In this document: positions 1-8,924 of the stretch, piece after piece | How the letters are laid out: every line of letters begins with the position of its first letter | Position numbering within the stretch: the first letter of the stretch is position 1 | DNA from: CAZABG01 sp964460985 | GTDB taxonomy: Bacteria > Chlamydiota > Chlamydiia > Chlamydiales > Parachlamydiaceae | Reading direction: 5' to 3' | Length of the DNA stretch: 30,606 nt | Assembly: GCA_964460985.1 (NCBI GenBank) | Contig: CAYWQX010000024.1 | Location: 1 to 30,606, forward strand | Program-made: the position numbers and the translations under genes | The notes under the pieces: model-generated | Database searches by the model: none | Seen by the model: the letters and a program-made list of their open reading frames with translations, nothing else | Told to the model about the DNA's origin: nothing

Positions 1-1
1 C

Positions 2-3000
2 GAAGAGAAATTAGCCATCTACCGGAACAAGATTCAAGACGCTTTAAAAGATAATGGTCAAGTGCTGATTGACCTCGTTCCCGATTTAAAAAATATCATT
101 CATGAACAGCCTGAAGTTTTAAAGCTTGGTCTCGAAGAGACGAATAACCGCTTAAACTATGTCCTCTCTTCCTTTTTGGGTTGCTTTCTTGAAGAGGGGG
201 TCGGTTTTGTCATTATATTAGATGACATCCAGTGGGCAGATGAATACTCCCTCCGTTTTTTTGAGTCGTTTCTTTTGAACGAAAAGTATAAAAACTATCT
301 TCTTATTTTAAGTTATCGAGACAATGAAGTGGGTCCTACCCATCCTGTCACTTTCATGCTTGAAAGGCTCAAGAATAAAGGGGCTTCTATCGAATCGATG
401 CAGCTATTGCCTTTAAAGATTGATTCTATCAATGAACTTGTTAATGAAACCTATCAATTTAAGAGCTCCGCGATCAGCGAGCTTGCTAAAATAGTTTATT
501 ATAAAACGGATGGAAATCCCTTCTTCGCTAAAGAATTTATGCGTCTCTTGAATGACAAGGGGCTTGTGACCTTCGACTCTCAAAAGGCGAAGTGGATTCC
601 TGATTTGAGCGCGATCAAAGAGATGGAAATTTCTGTCAATGTGGCAGATATTCTTGTTCAAATCATATCCACGCTTGATCTTGAAAGTATCAGATTATTA
701 AAGATTGGGTCTGCGATAGGCCGGGTTTTTGATGAGCATTTTCTTTCTCATGTAGCCGGTGTTTCAACAGATTTTTGCTCAAAACATCTTATCGAAGCTT
801 TGAAAAAAGATCTCGTCTCTTACACCGTGAGCCGAAAAGGGCAAGTTATTTATACCTTTAATCACGACCGTATCCAGCAAGCCTTTTTCAATCTGATGAC
901 GGAAGAAGAAAAAGGGGAGCTTAACTTGAGAATCGCAAGGCTCGCCTTAAAATACTACCCTTTGAAAGAGAGGGAAGAGCGTATTAATCAAATTGTCGAT
1001 CACTACAATCAATCGATTCATCTAATCAATGATCCGGATGAGCGGATGGAGGTCGCTCAGGCAAACCTTAAGGCAGGTTTAAAGGCAAAATCGGCTGGGG
1101 CCTTTAATGCAGCTCTTGAAAACTTTAGAGTGGGCTTATCTTGTCTCTTAGAGGATAGCTGGAAGTCCAATTATGATTTAACGTTTAGTCTTAAAACCGA
1201 GAATGCCATTTTAGAGCAGATGGTTGGCGATCCTAAGACGGCCGAAACACTCTTTGATGAGTCGATATTGCAGGCAAAAACCAATCAGGAAAAGCTGCAA
1301 ATTTATTCTCAAAAAATGCTCTTATTCATGCAGAAAAGGAGGTATCGAGAAGCGTTCGAGATCGGTTATCGAGGACTTGATCTCACCCGGTTCAAACTGC
1401 CTAAAACAGAGGTTTCAGGGCTTAGAATCATGTATGAGCTCATCAAAACTGAAATTCGATTTTATAAAGTGAAGTATAAAGACTTAAAAAATCTCCCGAA
1501 AGCGGAAAATCTGGAGATTAAATATGGTCTGAACATCATGAGCCACCTTGTGTTCTGCTCCTATATGCTTGGCTACAACTATTTATTATTCCTGACACTT
1601 ATCAAAATGTATCAAACGACCCTGAAGTATGGTATGACCCATAGCGGAATTACAGCTCTTGCACTATATGCCAATGCTCTTTGCTGGATATTTGCAAAAC
1701 AGTACGAAAAAGGTCAAAAACTGATGAGGGCTGTTTTAGAGATTGTCCATAATGATCCTAAAAATATGGGTTCAATCGAAGCGGAATTTTTTATTTATAA
1801 TATTGGATATAGATGGATCGAAAAATTTTCTAACTGCTCTAAACCTTTAGAGGAGGTCTCTCGCAAATTAATGGAGTTCGGAAATCTCCCTTTTGCATCT
1901 GTCAGCTCCTACCAAGCCTCTATCATGAAGCTCCTTTCAGGAGCTCCATTAAATGAAGTAGAAGCTTATACCAGAAAAATTATTCCCGATATTTCGAGAG
2001 CCGGAGTATTCGATTATTTAGCGGCGACTTACTTTCTTGAAGGATTTACCAAGTCTTTGCAAGGCAAAACCAAAGAACGGGATGTTTTTTATTCTGAGGA
2101 GGTTCCACAGGAGTTCGTAAGAGATATTGAGAAGGATAAAATAACCGAGGTCTATCAGTTTAATTATAAAGTTTTTCTTGTGTGGATGAATGTGCTCACT
2201 GGAAACTACCACAAGGCGATCGAGCAAGCTCAGCCTGTATTGGTGGATGTTTGTCTTTTTGCGAACTATGCCATGTGGAATACCTTCTATTTTTACTACA
2301 CTTTAGCAATGATCGGCGACACGATTGAAACAAAAGAGAAGAAATGGGCAAAAGAGATCAAAAAATACAAAGATTATTTCAAAAAATGGGCTGAAGTCTC
2401 CTCTAACTACCAAGCGGCCTATCACATCATCTCAGCAGAGATCCATCGGATGGAAGGGGCGCGAGAAAAATCGATTATTCTTTATCAAAAGGCTATACGA
2501 TTTGCCAAAGACGAATTTTTAATTCATGAGGAGGCCTTTGCAACCGAGCGGCTTTCTCAAGTCTACATGGAGTTAAAAGATGAAAATCAAGCGAAAGAGT
2601 ATTTACAAAAAGCTCTTAAAGCTTATTCCAGATGGGGGGCTATAAGAAAAGTCGATCAGCTTAAATCCGATTATTCAGAGCTTTTGCAAGAGAAGAAGGA
2701 AATCCTTTTAAATGAATCTGTCTATCGGATGAGTCAAGAATTTGACTTTAAGTCCTTGATTGAAATCTCAAGATCGATTTCTAAAGAATTCTCTCTTCCT
2801 AAACTGGTAGAAACCTCTATGCAAAACTTATTGAAAATTGCAGGGGCGGACAAAGTGGTACTACTTTTAGAAGAGGCGGATGCCTACAAAATCCAGGCTG
2901 AGCTGACTCTTGAAAAGGGTATTTTGAAATTTTACGAGAACAAAAAAAGTATCGGCGACGAGGATTTAAGTAGGTCGGCTATTAACTATTGTATCCACAC

Positions 3001-3988
3001 CTCAAAACTCATTCTTCTTAATGATGCGTTTGAAAGCGGTCCTTTTATGAATGATCCTTATATCGAGAAATATAGAGTGAGGTCGCTTGCGGTGATTCCT
3101 TTGTTAGAACAATCTAAATTAAAGGGTATTTTGTACCTTGAAAATCGATTGATTAGCGGCGCCTTCACGTTAGAGAGGATACAAATTCTTGATTTTGTCT
3201 CGTCGCAAATGACGATCTCTATTACCAACGCACAGTTCTATTCGCAACTTGAGAATAAGGTTCATGAAAGAACAGAAGAGCTTTCCCAAGCTTTAAACGA
3301 TTTAAAAGAGGCGCAAGATAAAATCATCGCTCAAGAGAAGCTGAAGGAAAGAGAAATCGTTAAGAATAAATTGGGGAGATATATTTCGAATTCTCAAGTG
3401 CTAGATCTCATCTTGAATCAAAAAATCGATCTCGAGGGAACAGAGAAAGAGGTCACGGTGTTGTTTTGCGACATCCGTAACTTCACAGCCCTATCTGAAG
3501 GTAAAAAGCCTAAAGAGACCGTTTCGTTTTTAAACGAATTTTTTACCGATATGGTGCGTATTGTTGTTGCTCACGGAGGGATCGTCGATAAATTTATCGG
3601 CGATGCGATGATGGTATTGTTCGGACCCATCGAATCTTTACCGGACGATCCAACGAGAGCAGTTGAAGCGGCGATAGCCATTCAGAAGAAGATAAAAGAG
3701 AAGTACACTATTAAAGCCGGAATCGGAATTAATACGGGCCGCGTGTTGATCGGTAATATCGGAAGCTCTGAAAGAATTGAATACACGGCTATAGGCGATG
3801 CAGTCAACACCGCTTCACGAGTTGAGTCTTTGACAAAAGAGCTAGATGTTCAAATATTAATCACAGAAAGTACAAAAAAACTTCTTACAAAAGAAATTCC
3901 CCTCATTGATAGAGGGGAATTTACCATCCGTGGAAAAACGAATTCGATTAAACTGTATGAAATCAATATCGACGACCCCAAGCAATAG
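2..3988 (+). CDS. Partial multidomain AAA ATPase/TPR/GAF class III adenylate or guanylate cyclase
   Basis: The frame is open to the left edge, so the N terminus is missing; residues are counted from the first whole codon at position 2 (1328 visible). A Walker B stretch IILDDIQWAD (about 71-80) belongs to the large COG3899-type predicted ATPase; its P-loop, and often a Ser/Thr kinase domain in this family, would lie to the left. A long helical TPR-like region covers about 300-900, a GAF-like sensor domain about 915-1080, a short coiled coil about 1082-1120 and a class III cyclase about 1150-1320. The cyclase keeps both metal aspartates (D1157 in FCDIRNFT, D1201 in DKFIGDA), an adenine-type lysine K1197, D1266, and the transition-state pair N1269 and R1273, so it should be active. 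K1197 with D1266 favours cAMP over cGMP (inference). The stop lies 26 bases inside the convergent porin gene. No cAMP receptor is visible here. Confidence 0.9.
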   Translation, partial: EEKLAIYRNKIQDALKDNGQVLIDLVPDLKNIIHEQPEVLKLGLEETNNRLNYVLSSFLGCFLEEGVGFVIILDDIQWADEYSLRFFESFLLNEKYKNYLLILSYRDNEVGPTHPVTFMLERLKNKGASIESMQLLPLKIDSINELVNETYQFKSSAISELAKIVYYKTDGNPFFAKEFMRLLNDKGLVTFDSQKAKWIPDLSAIKEMEISVNVADILVQIISTLDLESIRLLKIGSAIGRVFDEHFLSHVAGVSTDFCSKHLIEALKKDLVSYTVSRKGQVIYTFNHDRIQQAFFNLMTEEEKGELNLRIARLALKYYPLKEREERINQIVDHYNQSIHLINDPDERMEVAQANLKAGLKAKSAGAFNAALENFRVGLSCLLEDSWKSNYDLTFSLKTENAILEQMVGDPKTAETLFDESILQAKTNQEKLQIYSQKMLLFMQKRRYREAFEIGYRGLDLTRFKLPKTEVSGLRIMYELIKTEIRFYKVKYKDLKNLPKAENLEIKYGLNIMSHLVFCSYMLGYNYLLFLTLIKMYQTTLKYGMTHSGITALALYANALCWIFAKQYEKGQKLMRAVLEIVHNDPKNMGSIEAEFFIYNIGYRWIEKFSNCSKPLEEVSRKLMEFGNLPFASVSSYQASIMKLLSGAPLNEVEAYTRKIIPDISRAGVFDYLAATYFLEGFTKSLQGKTKERDVFYSEEVPQEFVRDIEKDKITEVYQFNYKVFLVWMNVLTGNYHKAIEQAQPVLVDVCLFANYAMWNTFYFYYTLAMIGDTIETKEKKWAKEIKKYKDYFKKWAEVSSNYQAAYHIISAEIHRMEGAREKSIILYQKAIRFAKDEFLIHEEAFATERLSQVYMELKDENQAKEYLQKALKAYSRWGAIRKVDQLKSDYSELLQEKKEILLNESVYRMSQEFDFKSLIEISRSISKEFSLPKLVETSMQNLLKIAGADKVVLLLEEADAYKIQAELTLEKGILKFYENKKSIGDEDLSRSAINYCIHTSKLILLNDAFESGPFMNDPYIEKYRVRSLAVIPLLEQSKLKGILYLENRLISGAFTLERIQILDFVSSQMTISITNAQFYSQLENKVHERTEELSQALNDLKEAQDKIIAQEKLKEREIVKNKLGRYISNSQVLDLILNQKIDLEGTEKEVTVLFCDIRNFTALSEGKKPKETVSFLNEFFTDMVRIVVAHGGIVDKFIGDAMMVLFGPIESLPDDPTRAVEAAIAIQKKIKEKYTIKAGIGINTGRVLIGNIGSSERIEYTAIGDAVNTASRVESLTKELDVQILITESTKKLLTKEIPLIDRGEFTIRGKTNSIKLYEINIDDPKQ

Positions 3989-5234
3989 CGACCCCTGCTT
4001 TGGTCTCTGTCAAGTCCACATTTCCGCCCCCTAAGAATTCGGGAATGGAGTTTTTACCTTTAATCTTATTTTTGAAACGAACCCCACCAAAGAGGCTTAA
4101 ATCATCGCGGCAGGTAATCTGCCAGGTTGCGCCGCCGGTAAGGAAGTTTTGCGCTACATCATCGGTAAGCACGTTTAAGGCCGTTTGAGTTCTGCGAACG
4201 CCTGTAGTCACTCTTCCAAAACCGATCCTAAAATTCCATTCCTCGTTGAAAGCATAATCGATTCCGAAGCGGTAGCTATTTTTATTTTTCCAACCAAAAC
4301 CGGAGCCATCATGGCTTCCGAGCTTATTGGTGATAGAATCAAGGAGAGTGGGTTGAAGAATATTGTGGATGGAAGGGGTCCCTGACCATCTTTCGTTTTC
4401 ATATTCAAAGACCAGGGTTGCACAAGTGATAAAGCGCCAGGCAAAGCCCGCATTGTATCTCTCCGGGATATCGACACGCCCTTTCTCTGCCGAAAAACCT
4501 CGATATTTTCCGAAGCGGGACATCCGTGTTTTTGGCGTCCATGCAAACCCAAGTTCGATGTTATCGGTCAAATGGAATTGCCAGCCCAGTGTAACTCCTA
4601 AGCCGTTTGAATAGTTGTAACCACGGTTGGTCACCGCACCAGGAGCGAGTGAAAAGAGAGGGTTATCAAAATTTTCAAGGCCATCCACTTTTAACCTTGC
4701 AATCTGCCAGTTTAAGGAGATGCCGAAGTTGTTTCTTCCCCATTTATAGGAGTAATAGGGGGAGACAGTTTCGTTAATATACTCTAGACCAACCGGTGTA
4801 TTTCCTAGGAGTAAATTGGGATTTTTATAGGTGGTCTTTTGAGCGTTTCGGTTATAAACCACAATCCCTATTGCTGAGTTGCAGCTGAGATTGTAGTTTA
4901 AACCAAACGAAACGGAAGGGAGCCATTTAGAGCTATAGAATGCATCGAATTTGCCATTAGTGAAAGGATTTAATATTGGACCGTCAGGGGTTAAAACCAG
5001 GTTGTCTTTAACGGTTGCATCGCCCTTTTCATATACGCCGAAAACGCCAATATCAAATCGATCTTCCACATCAACCCCCACGGCAGGATTCAAGGCCGCG
5101 CTTAAGCTGTCCATGCAATAGGCAACTCCGGCAGAGCCCAGTTGTGCATCTTTAATACCAGCAGCGATCCCTTCGAGCGAGCTTACGCTTAGTAGGGAGA
5201 TGAGACTGAGTGAAAGAAAGGTCAGTTTTTTCAT
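3963..5234 (-). CDS. FadL/OmpP1/TodX-family outer membrane transport protein
   Basis: A 423-residue beta-barrel of the FadL family, which carries hydrophobic compounds such as long-chain fatty acids across the outer membrane. The N terminus has a signal peptide (MKKLTFLSLSL..., cleavage probably near A25), followed by the family hallmark GSAGVAYCMDSLSAALNPA (about 33-51; NPA at 49-51). The rest is amphipathic beta strands, and the protein ends in an aromatic residue (WGRRY), as outer-membrane barrels do. I chose the ATG at 5234, not the upstream ATG at 5264, because it begins the signal peptide and has an AAAGG ribosome site 8-9 bases upstream. The mature protein has several cysteines (YCMDS, LSCNS, ITCAT, ITCRD), unusual for FadL but in keeping with chlamydial disulfide-linked outer membranes (inference). 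It converges on, and overlaps, the cyclase gene. The substrate is unknown. Confidence 0.85.
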   Translation of the reverse strand: MKKLTFLSLSLISLLSVSSLEGIAAGIKDAQLGSAGVAYCMDSLSAALNPAVGVDVEDRFDIGVFGVYEKGDATVKDNLVLTPDGPILNPFTNGKFDAFYSSKWLPSVSFGLNYNLSCNSAIGIVVYNRNAQKTTYKNPNLLLGNTPVGLEYINETVSPYYSYKWGRNNFGISLNWQIARLKVDGLENFDNPLFSLAPGAVTNRGYNYSNGLGVTLGWQFHLTDNIELGFAWTPKTRMSRFGKYRGFSAEKGRVDIPERYNAGFAWRFITCATLVFEYENERWSGTPSIHNILQPTLLDSITNKLGSHDGSGFGWKNKNSYRFGIDYAFNEEWNFRIGFGRVTTGVRRTQTALNVLTDDVAQNFLTGGATWQITCRDDLSLFGGVRFKNKIKGKNSIPEFLGGGNVDLTETKAGVAIAWGRRY

Positions 5235-5259
5235 GAAAGATACCTTTAAATAAAAGGCT

Positions 5260-5288
5260 TTCATAAAACAATTTTTTTAATTAATCAA
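5260..5288 (-). promoter_or_regulatory. Probable sigma70-like promoter for the FadL-family gene
   Basis: On the minus strand TTGATT (5283-5288) and TATGAA (5260-5265) are separated by 17 bases. Transcription would begin near 5253, giving a leader of about 20 bases that includes the AAAGG ribosome site. Both boxes are imperfect. Confidence 0.4.
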
Positions 5289-5358
5289 CATATTTTGACA
5301 AAAGGGTTAGAGAGGCCCAACTTTTGCCTTGTCAATTTCTCCTATCATCTCGATTCTT

Positions 5359-5364
5359 TATACT
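5359..5364 (+). promoter_or_regulatory. Possible -10 box for the 5395 gene
   Basis: TATACT sits 30 bases before the ATG at 5395 in an AT-rich stretch. No good -35 box is found 16-18 bases upstream, and no Shine-Dalgarno sequence precedes the ATG. Confidence 0.3.
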
Positions 5365-5394
5365 ATCTAAACAATCTTATTTTATTTTATTTGC

Positions 5395-6246
5395 ATGATT
5401 CATTTTTACGACAATCTACGCCTTTTTGAATGGAAAAGCCCGTTAAACGGCTCTTACATAGAATGTGAAGATACAAAAGCGACGTGGGGAAAGCACCGTC
5501 TCTCAGATGACCCTTGGGTTATACGGATTAAATTGCTCGATTTGGCCGTGACTAATTTTGTAAGAGTCCCCTTATACATTGTCCCCTTTAGAATCATCGG
5601 ACTTATGAATGGCGACATTAAAAGGCACGCAGAAAAAATTGCTAAGCGAGATTGGATCGTAAAAAAAGAATATTTAGCTAAAAACGCGCAAGATCTTCTG
5701 AAAACACGCACTGAGGAAGAAATCAAAAAGCAGCTTTGGAGTGAAGTGGAAAAAATTGTCAAATTCCCTTTGATGCTGATTGGTCTTTTTTTTGCCGCCT
5801 TGATTGGCATTATTTCGCCTTATGACGGGCGTCAGCTTTATTCAAATATTGAGGATAGTTATTCCAGAAGCAAATTCGATCACTACGACAACATCTTTTT
5901 GGCGTTTAACGAATATACGGCTCCTTGCATGCAGGAGGATAATAATTTCTTTAAAAAGAACATCGTCAAGTTCAATTTCATCAAAGGGGATGCGAATTTC
6001 TTAGTCTACTCCAACTCTCATCGATTAGATAAGTATAAAAACATCTATCAAAAGCATTTTGGAAATATTGAAGAGTTTCAACAAAGTCTTTTTGCCAAGC
6101 GTAAAGAGGGGGATAACAGCTATCTTGAGAAAATGGGAGAGCTAAAAGTTTTATTAAAAACCTATATTCAAAACGAAATCGAACGGAAAGATCAAGACAA
6201 TACCATCATGCAAATTAATGGAATTCGAACATCCTTACAGGGATAA
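5395..6246 (+). CDS. Hypothetical membrane-associated protein (283 aa)
   Basis: I cannot name this family. The protein has a hydrophobic amphipathic stretch at about 45-71 (FVRVPLYIVPFRIIGLM) and one clear membrane segment at about 124-145 (FPLMLIGLFFAALIGIISPY) followed by DGRQLYSNIE. Between them is a charged helical segment (about 75-120), and the last 130 residues are soluble, charged and mostly helical. The pattern of a hydrophobic patch, then 'GDI', then a hydrophobic helix, then 'DGR.LY' resembles lineage-specific proteins I associate with environmental chlamydiae, but that is a weak memory. The ATG at 5395 has no ribosome site; the next in-frame ATG lies too far in to replace it. The DUF202 gene follows after a short gap on the same strand and may be cotranscribed. 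Confidence 0.7.
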   Translation: MIHFYDNLRLFEWKSPLNGSYIECEDTKATWGKHRLSDDPWVIRIKLLDLAVTNFVRVPLYIVPFRIIGLMNGDIKRHAEKIAKRDWIVKKEYLAKNAQDLLKTRTEEEIKKQLWSEVEKIVKFPLMLIGLFFAALIGIISPYDGRQLYSNIEDSYSRSKFDHYDNIFLAFNEYTAPCMQEDNNFFKKNIVKFNFIKGDANFLVYSNSHRLDKYKNIYQKHFGNIEEFQQSLFAKRKEGDNSYLEKMGELKVLLKTYIQNEIERKDQDNTIMQINGIRTSLQG

Positions 6247-6264
6247 GAAAGCACTTCTTGAAAA

Positions 6265-6621
6265 ATGAGCGGTTCGTTTATGAGAAGGGGTATGACCGAT
6301 TTAAACGAACTTGCCCAGGAACGAAACCATTTAGCCTCCGAAAGAACGTATCTTTCTTGGGTAAGAACCTCCCTTGGAATTTTAGGCTTAGGATTTCTCA
6401 TCTTGAAGTTTATCCCCTATCATACTGAAGCACATATCGAAGAGGCTAAACAAGTTGGAATCGGCCTCATATTTTTGGCGATCACTCTTCTGATTTTTTC
6501 CTTGATAACTTTCCTAAGGGGAGAAATTTCTCATCACAGAGAGAGAGGCAGCCTCATCGCATCCTCAATTATGACTTTAGTATTGGTTGCATCAGCCCTT
6601 TGGCTCTTGAGAATTAGCTGA
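6265..6621 (+). CDS. DUF202/YidH-family small membrane protein
   Basis: A small inner-membrane protein of the DUF202 family. The signature is ERNHLASERTYLSWVRTSLG near the N terminus, leading into the first membrane helix (LGILGLGFLILKF). Two more helices follow (VGIGLIFLAITLLIFSLITF and SIMTLVLVASALWLL), with a short basic loop between them. No biochemical role is established for the family. The start is uncertain: in-frame ATGs lie at 6265, 6280 and 6292, and none has an ideally spaced ribosome site; starting at MTDLNELAQERN (6292) would give 109 residues and fits the family best. The gene lies 18 bases after the 5395 gene, and its TGA directly abuts the stop of the convergent gene at 6622. 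Confidence 0.8.
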   Translation: MSGSFMRRGMTDLNELAQERNHLASERTYLSWVRTSLGILGLGFLILKFIPYHTEAHIEEAKQVGIGLIFLAITLLIFSLITFLRGEISHHRERGSLIASSIMTLVLVASALWLLRIS

Positions 6622-7122
6622 TTATTTAAGCAGTTTTTGCAAATCGTCACTGAGTTGCTTTAATCGGTTTTTATTGATCTTCGCAAATTCTTGATCTTGA
6701 GACTTAATCTCTTGGAGTCTTCCGATAAAATGTTCGATGATATGAAGAGTGCTGTCCGCATCGGTTAAAAACTGAAATTCCTCCCCATCGATTTTTTTAA
6801 GACGATTGATTAAGAAGAGTTTATCTTGCGGGCGCGTGATATCGGAGGTGAGAAGCGATATAAAATCGCCCCTTTCCATCACATCTCTTGCGAGCCTTGT
6901 TTTGACCGTAAAAGCTTCTAAAAGCTCATTGATAAGGTCATTATCTTTCACTTTCTCGCCTTTATTAATAAGCTCTAAGATGTATTGCGTTTTCTCTTTG
7001 CTGCCATTCGTGGCACGGAAAAGGGCATTTTGAATTTCCCGGTAGGTTGAACGGGTAATGGGGAGGGAAAAAATCCTCGTCAAAGAATTTTGTACTTGTG
7101 TGCTTTGTTCGCTATTCAACAT
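6622..7122 (-). CDS. Hypothetical small helical protein (166 aa)
   Basis: I do not recognise this protein. It is 166 residues, predicted almost wholly helical and highly charged, with no signal peptide or membrane segment. A purine-rich AAAGGCGG ribosome site lies 6-7 bases before the ATG. It diverges from the 577-residue gene at 7191 with only 68 bases between the start codons, so the two may be co-regulated. Its size, helicity and place beside a possible secreted protein would allow a chaperone or partner role, but the composition is not clearly acidic as type III secretion chaperones usually are. That role is speculation. Confidence 0.7.
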   Translation of the reverse strand: MLNSEQSTQVQNSLTRIFSLPITRSTYREIQNALFRATNGSKEKTQYILELINKGEKVKDNDLINELLEAFTVKTRLARDVMERGDFISLLTSDITRPQDKLFLINRLKKIDGEEFQFLTDADSTLHIIEHFIGRLQEIKSQDQEFAKINKNRLKQLSDDLQKLLK

Positions 7123-7190
7123 AATTACCGCCTTTCTTATTTAATAATCGATTTCCCTATATGTTGGTAATAATATGATGAGGAGTTTTT

Positions 7191-8924
7191 ATGGAACCCC
7201 CTAATGGGCCCCCCCGGCTTGCCATTGAAAAAATTCCTAGCGCTTCTACAGCCTCCGGTTCCGGCAGGCGATCCTCCGCGAGACTTTCTGTTAAACCGTT
7301 GAATGCAAGCGACATACCTTATTCCAGAAGATCCTCGCCTCCCCGAACCTTTACTTATCAAAAGGAAGGAGTCCTCTATGTAAGGCAGTCGAGTATGGGC
7401 CACTTGACGCCGCACAGAGTAAATGTTCTTACCCCCAAATCCAAAGCCGTTTCAACGGGATCTCCTAGAGTCAAGCTTAAAGAAGCTCCCCTGATTGAGA
7501 GTTCAAGAGAGGTGAAAAAATTCAATCAAGAGCTTTTGAGTTTTTTAGACAGCGAGATCGATAAAAATAAGCCTAACGATTTGAATGCCTTAGAGATTGA
7601 AAAACTTGCCAAAGCTTTTACGAAAAGCTTTATTGACGCGCTCTTTGAAGGGGAGAAGAGAACGGAAAAAATAAAAGCCGCCGATGTGGTTAAAGTCGAA
7701 GTGGAAAGAGCTTTTAACGCATGGGATCACATGATTAGGACGCTTGATTTGGCAGAGCCTTATATCAATAAATTGGCAGCTCTCACCGAAAGTCTTGTGA
7801 AGTTTTTGAACGAGAAGGGCAAAACAACGGAGCTCGCTAAACAAATTTATGCCTATTTTTCCCTTCAGGTCGAAGAAAAGGATCTGAGGGCTTTAGTGAA
7901 TCTTCTAAAATCGGATAGATTCGATAAAAAAGTAAGAGAGCTTTGCCAGAGAATCTTTGGAAAACAATTTCATGAATGTCTGAGCGCCTGGGAAAGCTGG
8001 TTAAATCCCCAATCGAGTAAACTCCTTCGATCGTGGGTCACATCCGCCTATATGGACTCGGTCGCAGCCAAAATGCTTCCTGGAACGGTTTATTTACTAA
8101 GACACCCTACGTGCAATTGGAAAGATGAAATCAATAAGGTGACCTGCTACGAGATCGTAAGATGCTTATTTAATGGGTTTGCAAGATTCGATCGCATTAC
8201 TTTTCATACCAATGGGACCTCCTTTGATCTTCAGCAAAATTTACTCGAAAAAGATGGCGAAAAGGCTTTTTTTGCAAGGTTTAATCAAGCGATGGCAAGA
8301 TGCGGCTTTCAAATAGATCCAAAAGAAGAGGAAAAAATACTTTATTTTGAAAAGTTTAACTGGAAAGATCCCGTTTTTCAAAAATTACTCATCAATCCAG
8401 GGGAAAATCGCGATCTTTTGGAAGCTAAGATGAAAAGCTCTTTTATAACTTCCGATGAACTTTTAAAGATGCATCTTGCAAAAAAAGTGTCCCAGTCAAC
8501 AGCGGAAAGAGATTTTGCCAATTATTTCCTCGAGAACATTCATTTTTATAGAAGACTTACCAATTCTCCCTACTCTATTTTTCACGAGGCTTTAAAGGAG
8601 TATTTACCAACCATTTTTAGCCGCCCTTACGGTCCAAAACTGCAGCAAGGGATCACACTCGATATTCATGTTGATTCATATGAGCAATATCGAATCGTTC
8701 AAACCAGATGCTTTGGAGTCTATCTTTACATGAATGAACAGACGCAAGCCTTAGATTTAAACCGCGTCCTTGCCAAAGTATGGTTTGGCCTTATCATCGA
8801 TGGAGGAAAAGAAGAGGAGTTTCGTTTTGAGATCAGTAAAATTGAAATTCCTTCAACAACCAAAGACTCGGAAAGGTGGGATATTTTGAAAGCTCTTACC
8901 GATGTGAATGCTCAGCTCGCTTAA
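7191..8924 (+). CDS. Hypothetical large protein, candidate secreted effector (577 aa)
   Basis: No family recognised. Residues 1 to about 110 are rich in Ser, Pro, Arg and Thr with little hydrophobic content (for example SASTASGSGRRSSARLS), which suggests intrinsic disorder. Residues 110-270 are helical and charged, and the remainder is a mixed fold with many aromatic residues. There is no Sec signal peptide and no membrane helix. A disordered Ser-rich N terminus on a lineage-specific cytosolic-type protein is typical of type III secretion substrates in chlamydiae, so an effector role is plausible but unproven. A GAGGAG ribosome site 5 bases before the ATG makes the start secure. The TAA shares the tetranucleotide TTAA with the stop of the convergent cytochrome gene. 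Confidence 0.75.
   Translation: MEPPNGPPRLAIEKIPSASTASGSGRRSSARLSVKPLNASDIPYSRRSSPPRTFTYQKEGVLYVRQSSMGHLTPHRVNVLTPKSKAVSTGSPRVKLKEAPLIESSREVKKFNQELLSFLDSEIDKNKPNDLNALEIEKLAKAFTKSFIDALFEGEKRTEKIKAADVVKVEVERAFNAWDHMIRTLDLAEPYINKLAALTESLVKFLNEKGKTTELAKQIYAYFSLQVEEKDLRALVNLLKSDRFDKKVRELCQRIFGKQFHECLSAWESWLNPQSSKLLRSWVTSAYMDSVAAKMLPGTVYLLRHPTCNWKDEINKVTCYEIVRCLFNGFARFDRITFHTNGTSFDLQQNLLEKDGEKAFFARFNQAMARCGFQIDPKEEEKILYFEKFNWKDPVFQKLLINPGENRDLLEAKMKSSFITSDELLKMHLAKKVSQSTAERDFANYFLENIHFYRRLTNSPYSIFHEALKEYLPTIFSRPYGPKLQQGITLDIHVDSYEQYRIVQTRCFGVYLYMNEQTQALDLNRVLAKVWFGLIIDGGKEEEFRFEISKIEIPSTTKDSERWDILKALTDVNAQLA

Noticed and set aside
5454..5810. 118-codon minus-strand frame inside the 5395 gene
   Set aside because: No ribosome site and no domain; the plus-strand frame has coherent membrane segments and a neighbour in the same direction.
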